The notes beneath the pieces were generated by a model that was not told the DNA's origin, made no database searches, and saw only the letters and a program-made list of their open reading frames with translations. Below, piece by piece: positions 44,984 to 54,704 of a stretch of 64,000 nt of DNA. How positions within the stretch are numbered: position 1 is the first letter of the stretch; every line of letters begins with the position of its first letter. A program made the position numbers and the translations under genes. This DNA comes from Pseudoalteromonas citrea (GTDB taxonomy: Bacteria; Pseudomonadota; Gammaproteobacteria; Enterobacterales; Alteromonadaceae): the NCBI RefSeq assembly GCF_000238375.3, contig NZ_AHBZ03000014.1, positions 186,001 to 250,000 of the forward strand. The letters are read 5' to 3'.

Positions 44984-45490
44984 TCATAACGTGAATTTTT
45001 TTAGCTCTGAATAACTACGGATAACATAAACTAATTTACCCGCTGATTTATCATTCATCTCTTTCTCAAATTTTTCATTCCAAAACTGTGGACTCAGCTT
45101 TAAATATCTATAACTTGACAATGTTCCTTTCAATATAGAACAACCACTTGGCCATCCTAGTGGCTTTTTTACAAATAAGCCTCGTAGTAAGCGTTTGGTA
45201 ACCAACCAATAACTTGTTACATACGGTAAATCGATAAATATCCATACATCTGCAGACTCTAAGCGTGTATAAAATGAGTCAAGTGTTCCTAAGCCATCTA
45301 TTATCCAACTGTCTAACGATAATATACGGTTATGAGATTCATCATAAACGGCTTTATCAACCCTATCTCCATTACTTTTATAACTAATACAGTCTAAAGA
45401 ATACAATTCGATATCGTTTGCTATCGATAACTTATTACTCAAACTTGATTTCCCGCTCCCTGGCTTACCAAATACAGCTATTTTTGTCAT
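44984..45490 (-). CDS. P-loop kinase-like protein (adenylate kinase/topology modulation type)
   Basis: 168 residues. The P-loop is GKPGSGKSSLSNKL near the N-terminus. Then LYSLDCISYKSNGDRVDK and SWIIDGLGTLDSFYTRLE follow the pattern of the small AAA proteins annotated as DNA topology modulation proteins or shikimate-kinase-like enzymes, with IFIDLPYVTSYWLVTKRLLR. Substrate unknown. It is isolated, with a terminator-like hairpin just upstream. Confidence 0.85.
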   Translation of the reverse strand: MTKIAVFGKPGSGKSSLSNKLSIANDIELYSLDCISYKSNGDRVDKAVYDESHNRILSLDSWIIDGLGTLDSFYTRLESADVWIFIDLPYVTSYWLVTKRLLRGLFVKKPLGWPSGCSILKGTLSSYRYLKLSPQFWNEKFEKEMNDKSAGKLVYVIRSYSELKKFTL

Positions 45491-45528
45491 TACATTCCTT
45501 ATTTACATTAACTTGCCTAAAAGCGGGT

Positions 45529-45557
45529 ATAAAAAAACCCGCAAAATAGGCGGGTTT
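45529..45557. terminator. Bidirectional-looking terminator
   Basis: An A run, ACCCGC, the loop AAAATAG, GCGGGT and a T run. It lies between the kinase-like gene start and the DUF349 gene end. With a second hairpin at 45729-45753 it insulates the two units. Confidence 0.75.
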
Positions 45558-45728
45558 AAATTATTATAAGCACATTTAAATCACCACCATTGTGAGTAAA
45601 AGTGGCTAATTCGTATAAAAAGCATATGTGTATATATTTTCATCATTACATCTTGTTTCAATGGCTATTAAATGTCAATGTCTGGCATATAAAAACGATA
45701 TAGTCGCTGAACTAAATATACCGTTACA

Positions 45729-45753
45729 AAAAAAGCGCCATAAAGGCGCTTTC
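45729..45753 (-). terminator. Terminator of the DUF349 operon
   Basis: AAAAAAAGCGCC, ATAAA, GGCGCTTT lies about 35 bases after the DUF349 gene stop, with flanking A and T runs. Confidence 0.85.
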
Positions 45754-45785
45754 TAATTTATTTATACGTAAATAAATACAGTAAA

Positions 45786-48470
45786 CTATGCATTCAACAC
45801 CTGGGCAAGCCTAGCAACATCTCTCAGCTCACCGCTTACGTTCAAATAAGCGGTCAAATATTGTTCAAGCGTTTCTAAATTACCTTGGAGTTTATCGTCT
45901 AACAAAGCAACTTGCTCTTGCATACGACGCGCTTTTTGTTCACTAGGTGATTCAATATTAGACAATATCTCGAGACGTAAAATGAGTTGCTCTGCTGTCA
46001 ATCTATGCTGCTGTGTACTTTGCCACTGACTTGGTAGCTCTGTACCTTGCTCCAATGCAGCAAGCAATGAAACATACTTCTCTTTATCACGCTGCACCTG
46101 CTTTTGTGACAAAAGATCATCTACTCTTTTATTCAAGTTTGCTTTAATTTTACGGACACCTGTTAGTACATTTAAACTCTCTAATCGAGCTTTAAAGGTC
46201 TGTAATTCATTGACAGTTAACGTGTCTGTTAACGCATCTGCAAATTCGGCTAACTCAGCTTTTTGAGCTTGTTCAACTTGTGCTTGTTGCTGTTTTTGCT
46301 CATTAAATTGCTCACTACGCTTTGCGAATACAGCATCATTGTGTTTTCTAAACAATTGCCACAGTGTGTGCTCTTGCTTATTTCCAGCAAACCCTATCGT
46401 TTGCCACTGCTTTTGTAATGTCTTCAGCTCATCACAAGCAGCCGCTAACTCCTCACTGTTTACTAACTCTTGCGCACGCGCAACAAGTGCCTGCTTTTCG
46501 ACTGAATTGGCATGATGAAACGATTTAAGTACCGTATTTACACCATTATATGCATCACGGTACTGTTCATTAAGTGCTTTATAAACAGCGCCATCTACGC
46601 TTCCAGCATTACGCCAAGCTTTTGCTAAGCGGTTAAACTGGCTCTCAAATTGACGCCAATCGAACTCACTCACCTGCGTATTTTCCTTACTCAACGCTTG
46701 CACTTGCTCAATAAGTTGCTCACGCTCAGCTTTTGCAGCTTCACGTTGTTGTTCTTGTTCTGCAAAATGTACACGGCAAGGTGCAAATAACAATTCAATT
46801 TTTTCATCAAATAGAGTCGCTTGTGCTTTCTCTTCATCCGTATCCACGCGGCCTAGTTCATTCCAACGCTTACGTAATACTTTAACTTCAGCAGCACGTT
46901 TTTTGACATCAATGTCAGTTTCTTGGAGTTTTTCATCCAAGCTACTTAGCAGCTCAGCACGCTTTGGCGTTGCTGCATACTTTTGCCAATCTCGTGCTTC
47001 TGCCAATGCAGAAGAAAGCGCTAAATACGTTTTTTCAACGTTTTGTTTATTACCGTCAGTTAGTAAATTATAACTTTCTAAGAATCCATTAAATACACCA
47101 AAAGCCACGTTAAACCGGCCTTGATCTAATAAACGTTGAACATCTTTACCTTTTCGTCGAGCTTGCTTCAAATGCGATTCTTGAGCACTAACTAGAGGCT
47201 CCATAGCTGATTTGAACTCGCCGCTTAGCTGACGTAACTTATCTGATGCGGATGAACGAAGCGACTGCGGTAACTCAGATAACGCTTTTTTACAGTCATC
47301 ATATGCAGATTTTTGTGCTGTTAGTACGTCATCCATCTTTACTATGTCATTAGTTGCTTCAACTGCTGCCAATGTACTCAACGTACGCTGTGCTATAGCA
47401 TTTGCTTCAATCAATGCAGGCAAACGCATTAATGACTGTTTCTGATTTTCAATACGCTTAAATTGTGCAATAAAGTCAGGATGTAATTGATAGCTCGATT
47501 GTTCCGCCTTTCCAACTAATATCGCAAGTTTGTCGTTTAAGGGCTGTGACTGTTCTGAGTCGAGAGCTTGAAGTGCATTGTTTAACGACACTTCAAAAGC
47601 ATCAATGTCAGCTGTTAATTCTGCTAAGGCCAATACTTGTAATTGCTTTGCTTTGAGTAGAGCTTGTTCATCTTCATGCTGAGCTCTCAAAGCATCAATA
47701 TGTCGATTCAATTTCTCACTAATGGTTTTATATTTCTGGTCAACAACACTGATATCTTCAGCATTTAACCATGTAAGCTCAATGCCCTGCCATTCGGTAT
47801 ATAGCACCTTACTTTGTTCATCAACCGTTTGATAAGCTGTCTTTTCACGCAATGCATTTAGCTTTGCCAACACCATCTTTGTTTGCTGTTCAACTTGCTT
47901 AGGCATGATCTTAGCTAAACGAACTTGCTCCATATGATGTTCTAAATGTACAAGTGCCGCACCTTGTGCGACTTTCATCAGTGCTTTTTCCAACTGATAC
48001 TGTTCAACTAAAGGCAACAAAATGACTTGTAATTCTTCACTACCATCACGAAATGCTTTTTCGATCAATTTCACATTTGCTAAACGTTTCAGTAGTTTAA
48101 AGCGAACTTGCAACTCTTTTTCAGAAAATGCCAACTTTTCTAAAAATTTAGCTGGTGCGTAACGGTCTATATATTCACTGCGAATATCATTTGATAATGC
48201 ACTATTACTGCTTAATACAGCAGTAGATATTTGCTGCTCTGCAAGATCTTTTAAATTTTGATCTTGCTTGTAAGCCTGCCACCATAAGACTAAGTCGTTA
48301 ACTTTATGAAGCGCCTTTTTACGGATCTCTGCTGAGCTATCTTCTAATGCGATAGTTTGCAATACATTCGCATCTTTACCGGTATCTAATTTATCCAGTG
48401 CGGCTAAGCGTACTTCCGTTTTAGGGTGTTTCCATTTGGGCGTAAAAAGGTGTTTAAAGATCATGTTCAC
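45786..48470 (-). CDS. DUF349 domain-containing coiled-coil protein
   Basis: 894 residues, nearly all helical. Repeated DUF349-like units with the WRNAGSVD / KRWNELGRVD / KQWQTIGFAG pattern are visible in the middle and C-terminal half (KVLRKRWNELGRVDTDEEKA, RLAKAWRNAGSVDGAVYKAL, LQKQWQTIGFAGNKQEHTLW). The N-terminal 60 residues look like a HEAT-like cap. The function in gammaproteobacteria is not established. It overlaps the upstream DUF1315 gene by 17 bases, implying coupled translation. Confidence 0.9.
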   Translation of the reverse strand: MNMIFKHLFTPKWKHPKTEVRLAALDKLDTGKDANVLQTIALEDSSAEIRKKALHKVNDLVLWWQAYKQDQNLKDLAEQQISTAVLSSNSALSNDIRSEYIDRYAPAKFLEKLAFSEKELQVRFKLLKRLANVKLIEKAFRDGSEELQVILLPLVEQYQLEKALMKVAQGAALVHLEHHMEQVRLAKIMPKQVEQQTKMVLAKLNALREKTAYQTVDEQSKVLYTEWQGIELTWLNAEDISVVDQKYKTISEKLNRHIDALRAQHEDEQALLKAKQLQVLALAELTADIDAFEVSLNNALQALDSEQSQPLNDKLAILVGKAEQSSYQLHPDFIAQFKRIENQKQSLMRLPALIEANAIAQRTLSTLAAVEATNDIVKMDDVLTAQKSAYDDCKKALSELPQSLRSSASDKLRQLSGEFKSAMEPLVSAQESHLKQARRKGKDVQRLLDQGRFNVAFGVFNGFLESYNLLTDGNKQNVEKTYLALSSALAEARDWQKYAATPKRAELLSSLDEKLQETDIDVKKRAAEVKVLRKRWNELGRVDTDEEKAQATLFDEKIELLFAPCRVHFAEQEQQREAAKAEREQLIEQVQALSKENTQVSEFDWRQFESQFNRLAKAWRNAGSVDGAVYKALNEQYRDAYNGVNTVLKSFHHANSVEKQALVARAQELVNSEELAAACDELKTLQKQWQTIGFAGNKQEHTLWQLFRKHNDAVFAKRSEQFNEQKQQQAQVEQAQKAELAEFADALTDTLTVNELQTFKARLESLNVLTGVRKIKANLNKRVDDLLSQKQVQRDKEKYVSLLAALEQGTELPSQWQSTQQHRLTAEQLILRLEILSNIESPSEQKARRMQEQVALLDDKLQGNLETLEQYLTAYLNVSGELRDVARLAQVLNA

Positions 48471-48735
48471 TGAACCTAGCTATTTCGTTTTGGGCTTTGA
48501 ATTCTTGTTGTAACTCGCGTTTAGATTTTTGAACCATTTCACCTTGTTCATTTATGGTGAATTGTTCGTTGCTCTTCGCAACTTTTGCTTGATAAAGCAT
48601 TACCAGCTGTACTGTTTGTTCTTTCTGCTCTGATGTTAACGTTGTGCCATCTGGCCATTTGCCTGTTGCCGCGCCGTATTGCAAACGCTCAAAAAGTTCT
48701 GGGGTTAAATTATTAACTAAGCTATCAATATTCAT
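48454..48735 (-). CDS. DUF1315 (YeaC) family protein
   Basis: 93-residue protein of the YeaC family: LTPELFERLQYGAATGKWPD followed by SEQKEQTVQLVMLYQAKVAK is the family pattern. Function is not known. It starts one base after the zinc-ribbon gene and overlaps the DUF349 gene, so the three form an operon. Confidence 0.9.
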   Translation of the reverse strand: MNIDSLVNNLTPELFERLQYGAATGKWPDGTTLTSEQKEQTVQLVMLYQAKVAKSNEQFTINEQGEMVQKSKRELQQEFKAQNEIARFSEHDL

Positions 48736-48736
48736 A

Positions 48737-49063
48737 TTAACTTTTCTTTTTCAAATAAACTAAGATCACGCGATTGACTAAGTACCAAAAACATCCAATA
48801 CCGATCGCCGCTTTCGTCAATGCCATTTGCACGGTTCCTGCAGTCGGTTGCTGCCAATATAGATATAAGAAACCACCTAGGAATAAAATCAACGCGAGAA
48901 AAGAGTGATTAATAAACATTTGTTGTTTCTTTACTCTTTTCGTTGATGCAATACGCGCTAATTGCTCTTCTGTCACATCATTTAAAGGTGTGTGGCAATG
49001 CGAACACACGGCACTTTTACTCGAAATTGATTTACTACAACTAGGACATTGTACAATTGCCAT
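48737..49063 (-). CDS. Zinc-ribbon membrane protein
   Basis: 108 residues. The N-terminus has a zinc ribbon with CPSC and CSHC pairs (Cys at 6, 9, 20, 23), then two membrane helices (about 50-68 and 81-100). No family name is certain. It heads the operon with DUF1315 and DUF349 genes. Confidence 0.8.
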   Translation of the reverse strand: MAIVQCPSCSKSISSKSAVCSHCHTPLNDVTEEQLARIASTKRVKKQQMFINHSFLALILFLGGFLYLYWQQPTAGTVQMALTKAAIGIGCFWYLVNRVILVYLKKKS

Positions 49064-49084
49064 AAATGACTACTCCTAATGCTA

Positions 49085-49114
49085 CAAAAAATGGCGCCCC
49101 TAGGCGCCATTTTA
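49085..49114. terminator. Terminator between symporter and zinc-ribbon genes
   Basis: An A run, TGGCGCC, CCTA, GGCGCCA and a T run. It lies after the sodium:alanine symporter gene and before the zinc-ribbon operon. Confidence 0.9.
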
Positions 49115-49165
49115 CTTGTTTTCTTAGTGAAAGTCTTTGCTCAATTGCATTCATTCACCGTGAGT

Positions 49166-50842
49166 TTATTTTTCGTTTGGGTTTTCTTTTTTAAACTTCG
49201 TCCAGTAGTCGTTAATTGACTCTTTCATCTCCTTTCGGAGCAAGAAAATACCAAATAAGTTAGGCAACGTCATCACCACAATCGCCACCGCAGCTAACTT
49301 CCAAACAAGTGTTGTATCTGCAAACGATGCCCAGAAAAAGCCCGCAACATAGAAAACACGATATGGCATAACCGACTTACTGCCTAGCAGATAAATCATG
49401 GCCCTATCACCATAATACGACCAAGCAATTGCAGTAGAAAATGCAAATAAAAGTAGACCTATAGAGACGATATACTTACCGTTTTCACCGAAAAACCCGC
49501 GAGTAAATGCTTTTGTTGTCAGTTCAGCTGAGTGAACCAACGATTTACCCATGATACTAATACTGTTATCAACAGGGATACCATCTTTAATTGTCACGAT
49601 ACCGGTGTAAACATGACGCGGCGTAATACCAAAGCGAATATCTTCACCGATAGAGCGAGAGTGGATCACGGTAAAATCTGTATTTACTGCTCGCCCTTGT
49701 ACGACGTTAATATTGCCATTATAAATCTCTATACCATGATCTTTTTGGCCATTTAAATACTTATACAGTGCCTCTCTTTGCTCAGTGTTATCTTCACTAA
49801 ACTGACCTTGTACAATGGTCATTGAAGAGCGTTCAAAGTGAGTATCAAATTTTTCAGTCCATACCCCTGATGATAAAATAACCAATCCAGTTAACGTACA
49901 GATCACGATGGTATCGATGAACGGTTCTAATATGGATACCATGCCTTCAGAGACTGGTTCATCACCTTTAGCTGACGCGTGAGCAATAGGTGCAGAGCCT
50001 TGACCCGCTTCATTTGAAAACAAACCACGGTTTACACCACGGTTAAATGCATAAGCGAAAGAGGCACCTAAAAAGCCACCAGCGGCAGCTGAACCTGAAA
50101 AAGCATCAACAAATACCGACGCAAACGAAGGGCCAATATTTTCAATGTTATACAAGATCACGCCTAAAGCACCAATAATATAAACAGCCGCCATTAGTGG
50201 TACTACGCGCGATGTAATTGCGGCTATACGTTTAATACCACCTAGAATAACTAATGCTAATAATACAGATAGAACACCGCCGGTATGCCACGGCTCAAAA
50301 CCAAAAGTCGCTTCCATACCCTGCGCAATGTTATTAATTTGCGGTAAACTGCCAGTACCAAATGAACTGATCACCGTGGCAATCGCAAATAATACAGCCA
50401 ACCATTTCATGTTTAAACGACGGTCCATGTAGTACATTGGACCACCCGCCATCGTGCCGTCATCTGTTTTGACGCGATATTTATGAGACAAGGTTACTTC
50501 GACAAACTTCGTCGTCATACCAAAAAATGCAGTCATCCACATCCAAAATAATGCCGCAGGGCCACCAATAGAAATAGCCAGTGCTACACCACCGATGTTA
50601 CCGGTACCAACAGTACCCGATAAAGCCGTCGCCAATGCTTGAAAGTGTGTGGTATCCCCTTCCTGATCTTTTTTATCAAATTTACCCGTTACTACTTTAC
50701 ACGCATGTTTAAAGTAACGAATTTGTGGGAATTTCAAATAAATGGTGAAGAATAAACCTACACCAAGTAATACGTATGGGAACCAAAAAGCCCCACCTAG
50801 TAAACCATCTAGGTTATCTAGTAGTTGTCCAAATGCATCCAC
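49166..50842 (-). CDS. Sodium:alanine symporter (AGCS family)
   Basis: 558-residue amino acid:cation symporter with about ten helices. Family blocks are [29 protein letters not shown] and [20 protein letters not shown], which bind sodium and substrate. Residues about 330-430 form an extra soluble insert ([20 protein letters not shown] and later) that makes the protein longer than typical AGCS members of about 460. A terminator follows. It imports alanine or glycine. Confidence 0.94.
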   Translation of the reverse strand: MDAFGQLLDNLDGLLGGAFWFPYVLLGVGLFFTIYLKFPQIRYFKHACKVVTGKFDKKDQEGDTTHFQALATALSGTVGTGNIGGVALAISIGGPAALFWMWMTAFFGMTTKFVEVTLSHKYRVKTDDGTMAGGPMYYMDRRLNMKWLAVLFAIATVISSFGTGSLPQINNIAQGMEATFGFEPWHTGGVLSVLLALVILGGIKRIAAITSRVVPLMAAVYIIGALGVILYNIENIGPSFASVFVDAFSGSAAAGGFLGASFAYAFNRGVNRGLFSNEAGQGSAPIAHASAKGDEPVSEGMVSILEPFIDTIVICTLTGLVILSSGVWTEKFDTHFERSSMTIVQGQFSEDNTEQREALYKYLNGQKDHGIEIYNGNINVVQGRAVNTDFTVIHSRSIGEDIRFGITPRHVYTGIVTIKDGIPVDNSISIMGKSLVHSAELTTKAFTRGFFGENGKYIVSIGLLLFAFSTAIAWSYYGDRAMIYLLGSKSVMPYRVFYVAGFFWASFADTTLVWKLAAVAIVVMTLPNLFGIFLLRKEMKESINDYWTKFKKENPNEK

Positions 50843-50868
50843 GACTCATCCTCGTTGTTGTTATACAT

Positions 50869-50898
50869 AAAAGGCAATTCATTGCTGAATTGCCTTTT
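50869..50898. terminator. Terminator of the M14 carboxypeptidase gene
   Basis: AAAAGGCAATTCA, TTGC, TGAATTGCCTTTT. A perfect stem with flanking A and T runs, just before the symporter start. Confidence 0.9.
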
Positions 50899-50911
50899 GA
50901 AATTTTTATTA

Positions 50912-52039
50912 TTATCTTAATTTATCAACGACATTAACAATCGCTGCTAATGTGTCTTGGCCAAATTGATAAGAACGTCTATCTGACCAGCCATAATACG
51001 GATCAGGTAAATCCGCATTATCTTTAAATGGCATTTCGATAGTGTAAGCCAATGCCTTAAATGCCTCACCCACTGCACAAGATGCGACGGTTAAGTTTGC
51101 TTCACCAGGTGCGTCTTTATCATAGCCAAACTCATCTTGAAACTCAGGCGTGATCGCAAGTAGTGCACTTTTGAAAGTCTCTTCTAAATCTTGCAAGCGC
51201 TCATCATAGCTAGGAATACCCTCGCTACCTGCCACAAAGTTATATGGCAGCGCTTCATCACCATGAATATCGAGGTACATGTCTAGACCAGACTCATGCA
51301 TTTTATTTAGTACATGAAATACTTCTGGTGATTGTGCCAAAGACGGTGTCGCCCACTCACGATTAAGGTTCACACCTTTTGCATTAGTACGTAAGTGACC
51401 ACGCACACTGCCATCCGGGTTCATATTAGGCACGATATAAAACACCGCTTTTGACAATAATGCAGCTGCATGTGGGTCTTCGTCATCAAGCAGTTTATGT
51501 AGTAACCCTTCCACAAACCATTCAGCCATGGTCTCGCCTGGGTGTTGACGTGCAGTGATCCAAATCGCCTTTTTATCTTCGCTTGGTTCGCCGACTTTAA
51601 GTAGACTAATGTCTCTACCATCTAGTGTCTTACCAAGCGTCTCAATTTCACATACATCGTGGCTTTGCGCTGAGTACAGTAAATCTAAGTGGCGCTCGTA
51701 ACTATAAGGCGCAAAATAAGCGAAAAACGTATGAGAAAATTCCGGTTCAAAGTCGATGACTAACGAGCCATTTTCATAGTTACTTGGTACACGGAACCAA
51801 GTTTGGCGATCATATGACGCAACAGCTTGGTAGCCTTCCCACCCTTCAGGGTAAGCAGAGCCTTCTAAACCGTTAATATGGAGTTTATGTGATAAAAATG
51901 GTGTGCTTTCTAAGCGAAAATGAAACCATTGGAAAAAGTCAGACTCATGGTCTTTGTTGATTTCAAGTTGAATATCGAGAGGATCTTGTTGTGAGATCAC
52001 CTTAATATTACCACTGTCGAAATTACTAGTGATGTTCAT
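50912..52039 (-). CDS. M14 family zinc carboxypeptidase (cytosolic CCP-like)
   Basis: About 375 residues from the ATG at 52039, which has AGGG six bases upstream; a longer in-frame start at 52069 lacks one. The zinc ligands are in ITARQHPGETMAEWF (His, Glu) and MYLDIHGDEALPYNF (His). NPDGSVRGHLRTNAKGVNLN is the substrate-binding Arg region, and a C-terminal AYTIEMPFKD holds the catalytic Glu. The N-terminal domain of about 130 residues is that of bacterial cytosolic carboxypeptidases. No signal peptide, so it acts inside the cell. Confidence 0.93.
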   Translation of the reverse strand: MNITSNFDSGNIKVISQQDPLDIQLEINKDHESDFFQWFHFRLESTPFLSHKLHINGLEGSAYPEGWEGYQAVASYDRQTWFRVPSNYENGSLVIDFEPEFSHTFFAYFAPYSYERHLDLLYSAQSHDVCEIETLGKTLDGRDISLLKVGEPSEDKKAIWITARQHPGETMAEWFVEGLLHKLLDDEDPHAAALLSKAVFYIVPNMNPDGSVRGHLRTNAKGVNLNREWATPSLAQSPEVFHVLNKMHESGLDMYLDIHGDEALPYNFVAGSEGIPSYDERLQDLEETFKSALLAITPEFQDEFGYDKDAPGEANLTVASCAVGEAFKALAYTIEMPFKDNADLPDPYYGWSDRRSYQFGQDTLAAIVNVVDKLR

Positions 52040-52184
52040 TTTATACCCTAAATTGAGTCTTTTTTGCAATACATAAGAAAAAAGAAAAGCCTTTATTCTT
52101 ACTTAATAAAACGCGCGTCTAAAATGTTAGTTTTGTGTAACACACAGTGTCAAGAGTATCATACCAATCCGTGTTTCAAAAACT

Positions 52185-52212
52185 AAAAAAGCCAGCTAAT
52201 GCTGGCTTTTTT
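52185..52212 (-). terminator. Terminator of gap
   Basis: AAAAAAGCCAGC, TAAT, GCTGGCTTTTTT. It lies just after the GAPDH stop, in a good position for the minus strand. Confidence 0.92.
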
Positions 52213-52226
52213 GAACAAATTAGGTA

Positions 52227-53672
52227 TTAACGCGGTAAGCTTGGAAATGCTACTTCAGCCATGTCGCGCATGACGCGAACTACCTGGCAGCTGTATCCAA
52301 ATTCATTATCGTACCATACATAGAGTACTGCGCGATCACCGTCTACAATCGTTGCTTGTGAATCAACAACACCCGCATAACGGCTGCCGACTAAATCCGT
52401 CGATACAATTTCTGTTGACGATGTATAGTCAATTTGATCTCGTAAGTCAGAATAAAGTGAGGTATCACGTAAGTAACCATTAAGCTCTTCACGATCAGTC
52501 TCTGAATTTAGATTTAAGTTAATGATCGCCATTGATACATTTGGCGTTGGTACACGAATTGCGTTGCCTGTTAACTTACCAGCAAGCTCTGGCAATGCTT
52601 TAGCAACGGCTTTAGCAGCACCAGTTTCTGTGATCACCATGTTCAATGCAGCACTACGGCCACGACGCTCTGCTTTGTGGTAGTTATCAATAAGGTTTTG
52701 GTCATTTGTATAAGAATGTACAGTTTCAACATGACCATTCTTAATACCAAACTTATCATTGATTGCTTTTAGTACTGGCGTAATCGCATTCGTTGTGCAG
52801 CTTGCTGCTGAAACAATCTTATCTTCTGATGCGATATCGTCGTTATTTACGCCGTATACCACATTTTTGATTTCACCTTTAGCAGGTGCTGTTAATAGTA
52901 CTTTGGCAGCACCTGTTGACTTAAGGTGTAAACCTAAACCGTCTTCGTCTTTCCAAATACCAGTGTTATCTACGATAAGCGCATTCTCAATACCGTATTT
53001 AGTATAATCAACTTCATCAGGAGAGTTAGCATAGATGATTTGGATGTAGTTACCGTTCGCTTTAATGGCTTTTTTCTCGTGATCCACTGTAATTGAGCCG
53101 TTGAATGGGCCATGGATTGAATCACGGCGCAATAAGCTGGCACGTTTTTCTAAGTCACCATCGCGACCACCGCGAACAACGATTGCACGAAGGCGTAAAT
53201 CAGCGTGAGAGCCGCCACGTTCTATCAGTAAGCGCGCTAATAAACGACCAATGCGACCAAAACCATACAACACAACATCACGTGGTTGTTGGCCATCGCC
53301 TTTATTTAATAATTCAGAAAGCTCAGCATTTAGGTACTCTTCGATAGAGCGGCCTTCACCTGCATTTTTGTAGATATATGCATAGGCTAATTTACCAAGG
53401 TCAATACGTGCTGGCGCTAAGTCCATTTTGCTGATTGCTTCTAAGAATGGGAAGCTTTCACGCAAACGCAATTTGCTTTCTTCAAAGCGGGCTACTGTTT
53501 TATGTGCTTTAATTACATCAATAACGCTTGTGTTTACAAGAGGACGGCCATAGATGGCAATTTCAATGCCTGAATTACGGTATAAACGGCCAATTATTGG
53601 CTGCATGTTTTCTGCGTAATCTTGGCGTTCTTGCCAGCTATTTTGATATTCTTGCTCGTGAGATAAGGTCAT
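52227..53672 (-). CDS. gap: Glyceraldehyde-3-phosphate dehydrogenase, long form
   Basis: About 481 residues, longer than the usual 330 because of an N-terminal extension of about 130 residues (MTLSHEQEYQNSWQERQDYA start). The NAD-binding site is LYGFGRIGRLLARLL, the catalytic Cys lies in SAASCTTNAITPVLKAI with His in VHSYTNDQNLID, and the C-terminus has WYDNEFGYS. This long form occurs in Pseudoalteromonas, Shewanella and Vibrio. It catalyses glyceraldehyde-3-phosphate oxidation. I choose the ATG at 53672. Confidence 0.95.
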   Translation of the reverse strand: MTLSHEQEYQNSWQERQDYAENMQPIIGRLYRNSGIEIAIYGRPLVNTSVIDVIKAHKTVARFEESKLRLRESFPFLEAISKMDLAPARIDLGKLAYAYIYKNAGEGRSIEEYLNAELSELLNKGDGQQPRDVVLYGFGRIGRLLARLLIERGGSHADLRLRAIVVRGGRDGDLEKRASLLRRDSIHGPFNGSITVDHEKKAIKANGNYIQIIYANSPDEVDYTKYGIENALIVDNTGIWKDEDGLGLHLKSTGAAKVLLTAPAKGEIKNVVYGVNNDDIASEDKIVSAASCTTNAITPVLKAINDKFGIKNGHVETVHSYTNDQNLIDNYHKAERRGRSAALNMVITETGAAKAVAKALPELAGKLTGNAIRVPTPNVSMAIINLNLNSETDREELNGYLRDTSLYSDLRDQIDYTSSTEIVSTDLVGSRYAGVVDSQATIVDGDRAVLYVWYDNEFGYSCQVVRVMRDMAEVAFPSLPR

Positions 53673-53816
53673 TTTTTTCTGCCTAATAAACAATTTTTTG
53701 AACGGATAGCCCTTCTGGGCATCGGTATTCTAATTTAAACTGCTATGATTCTCCACTGTTACCGAACAAATCATTGCGTTAAAATGGTAAGTATAAGAAG
53801 AAAGAGAGAAATTAAA

Positions 53817-54617
53817 ATGGCATTAAGACAGGCCCTTGTCTTATCAGCACTGTTACTGAGCGGATGCGATGATTCACTGACCCTTAAACGCGTTTGCACA
53901 GAAACCCCTGGCTTTTGTACCGATTTAAATAAGGATAGTCATTGTAAAGAACAACGGGCGAGCGTCGCTATCGCACGGTATATAGAATACAAAGATCCCA
54001 CAGACGATAACGTATATGAATTGCTCAAACTATTTGAAGAATATAATGAATGTGTGTCGTTAGCAGCAAAAATTGAGCATATTAAGCTCAAAGACAAGAC
54101 CACCTCTCGTGTAGAAGGTCACCTCACTAGCCTAAAAGAGATGAATCGAATTTATCAAGATTCAATCGATACAACGCATCCTGGTTTGTTGTATTACCAA
54201 TGGTCGAGAAATAATAACCAAACGGCGATGAATAAATTGCTACAAATGCAAGACTCACCCAAAGTAACATCCGATCCGGAGATTCAGTTATTTTTGGCTT
54301 CTTACTATGCCAAGTTTGATGATGAAAAAACCATAAATTTGCTCTACCGCGTACTTGAACTCAATAAAGAAGGCGAAATGCCTGATTTGGAAGTGTATGC
54401 AACATTAACCAGCCTTTTTTATAAGCATAAAAAATATAAACATGCTTATATTTTTTCAAAAGTGGCGCAGCTATCTGGTTTTGAAGACATAGACATTTTA
54501 CCTGTCACGCATCAGCTCACCAGTACAGGAAAATCTTTAGGTTCTCTTGATGACTTGGCCTCTGAAACTTTTGCTAATATTCAAGCTGGTACGTTTGTTT
54601 CTCCTCGCGAGTTTTAA
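53817..54617 (+). CDS. DUF2989 lipoprotein
   Basis: 266 residues with the start at the ATG at 53817 (MALRQALVLSALLLSGC), preceded by AGAGAG; an earlier in-frame ATG adds a non-signal extension. The lipobox LSGC is followed by DDSLTLKRVCTETPGFCTDL and then TPR-like helices (EIQLFLASYYAKFDDEKTIN). The Cys-rich N-terminus and helical body match DUF2989. Function unknown; divergent from gap. Confidence 0.8.
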   Translation: MALRQALVLSALLLSGCDDSLTLKRVCTETPGFCTDLNKDSHCKEQRASVAIARYIEYKDPTDDNVYELLKLFEEYNECVSLAAKIEHIKLKDKTTSRVEGHLTSLKEMNRIYQDSIDTTHPGLLYYQWSRNNNQTAMNKLLQMQDSPKVTSDPEIQLFLASYYAKFDDEKTINLLYRVLELNKEGEMPDLEVYATLTSLFYKHKKYKHAYIFSKVAQLSGFEDIDILPVTHQLTSTGKSLGSLDDLASETFANIQAGTFVSPREF

Positions 54618-54635
54618 CTAAGTACTGACAATAAA

Positions 54636-54672
54636 AAAGAGCAATCATAATCATAATCATGATTGCTCTTTG
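54636..54672. terminator. Bidirectional terminator
   Basis: AGAGCAATCAT and ATGATTGCTCT flank a 13-base loop, with A and T runs. It serves the convergent DUF2989 and MlaC-like genes. Confidence 0.9.
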
Positions 54673-54704
54673 CAATTAACTTTAAGTCGGAAAGTTAACT
54701 ATAT

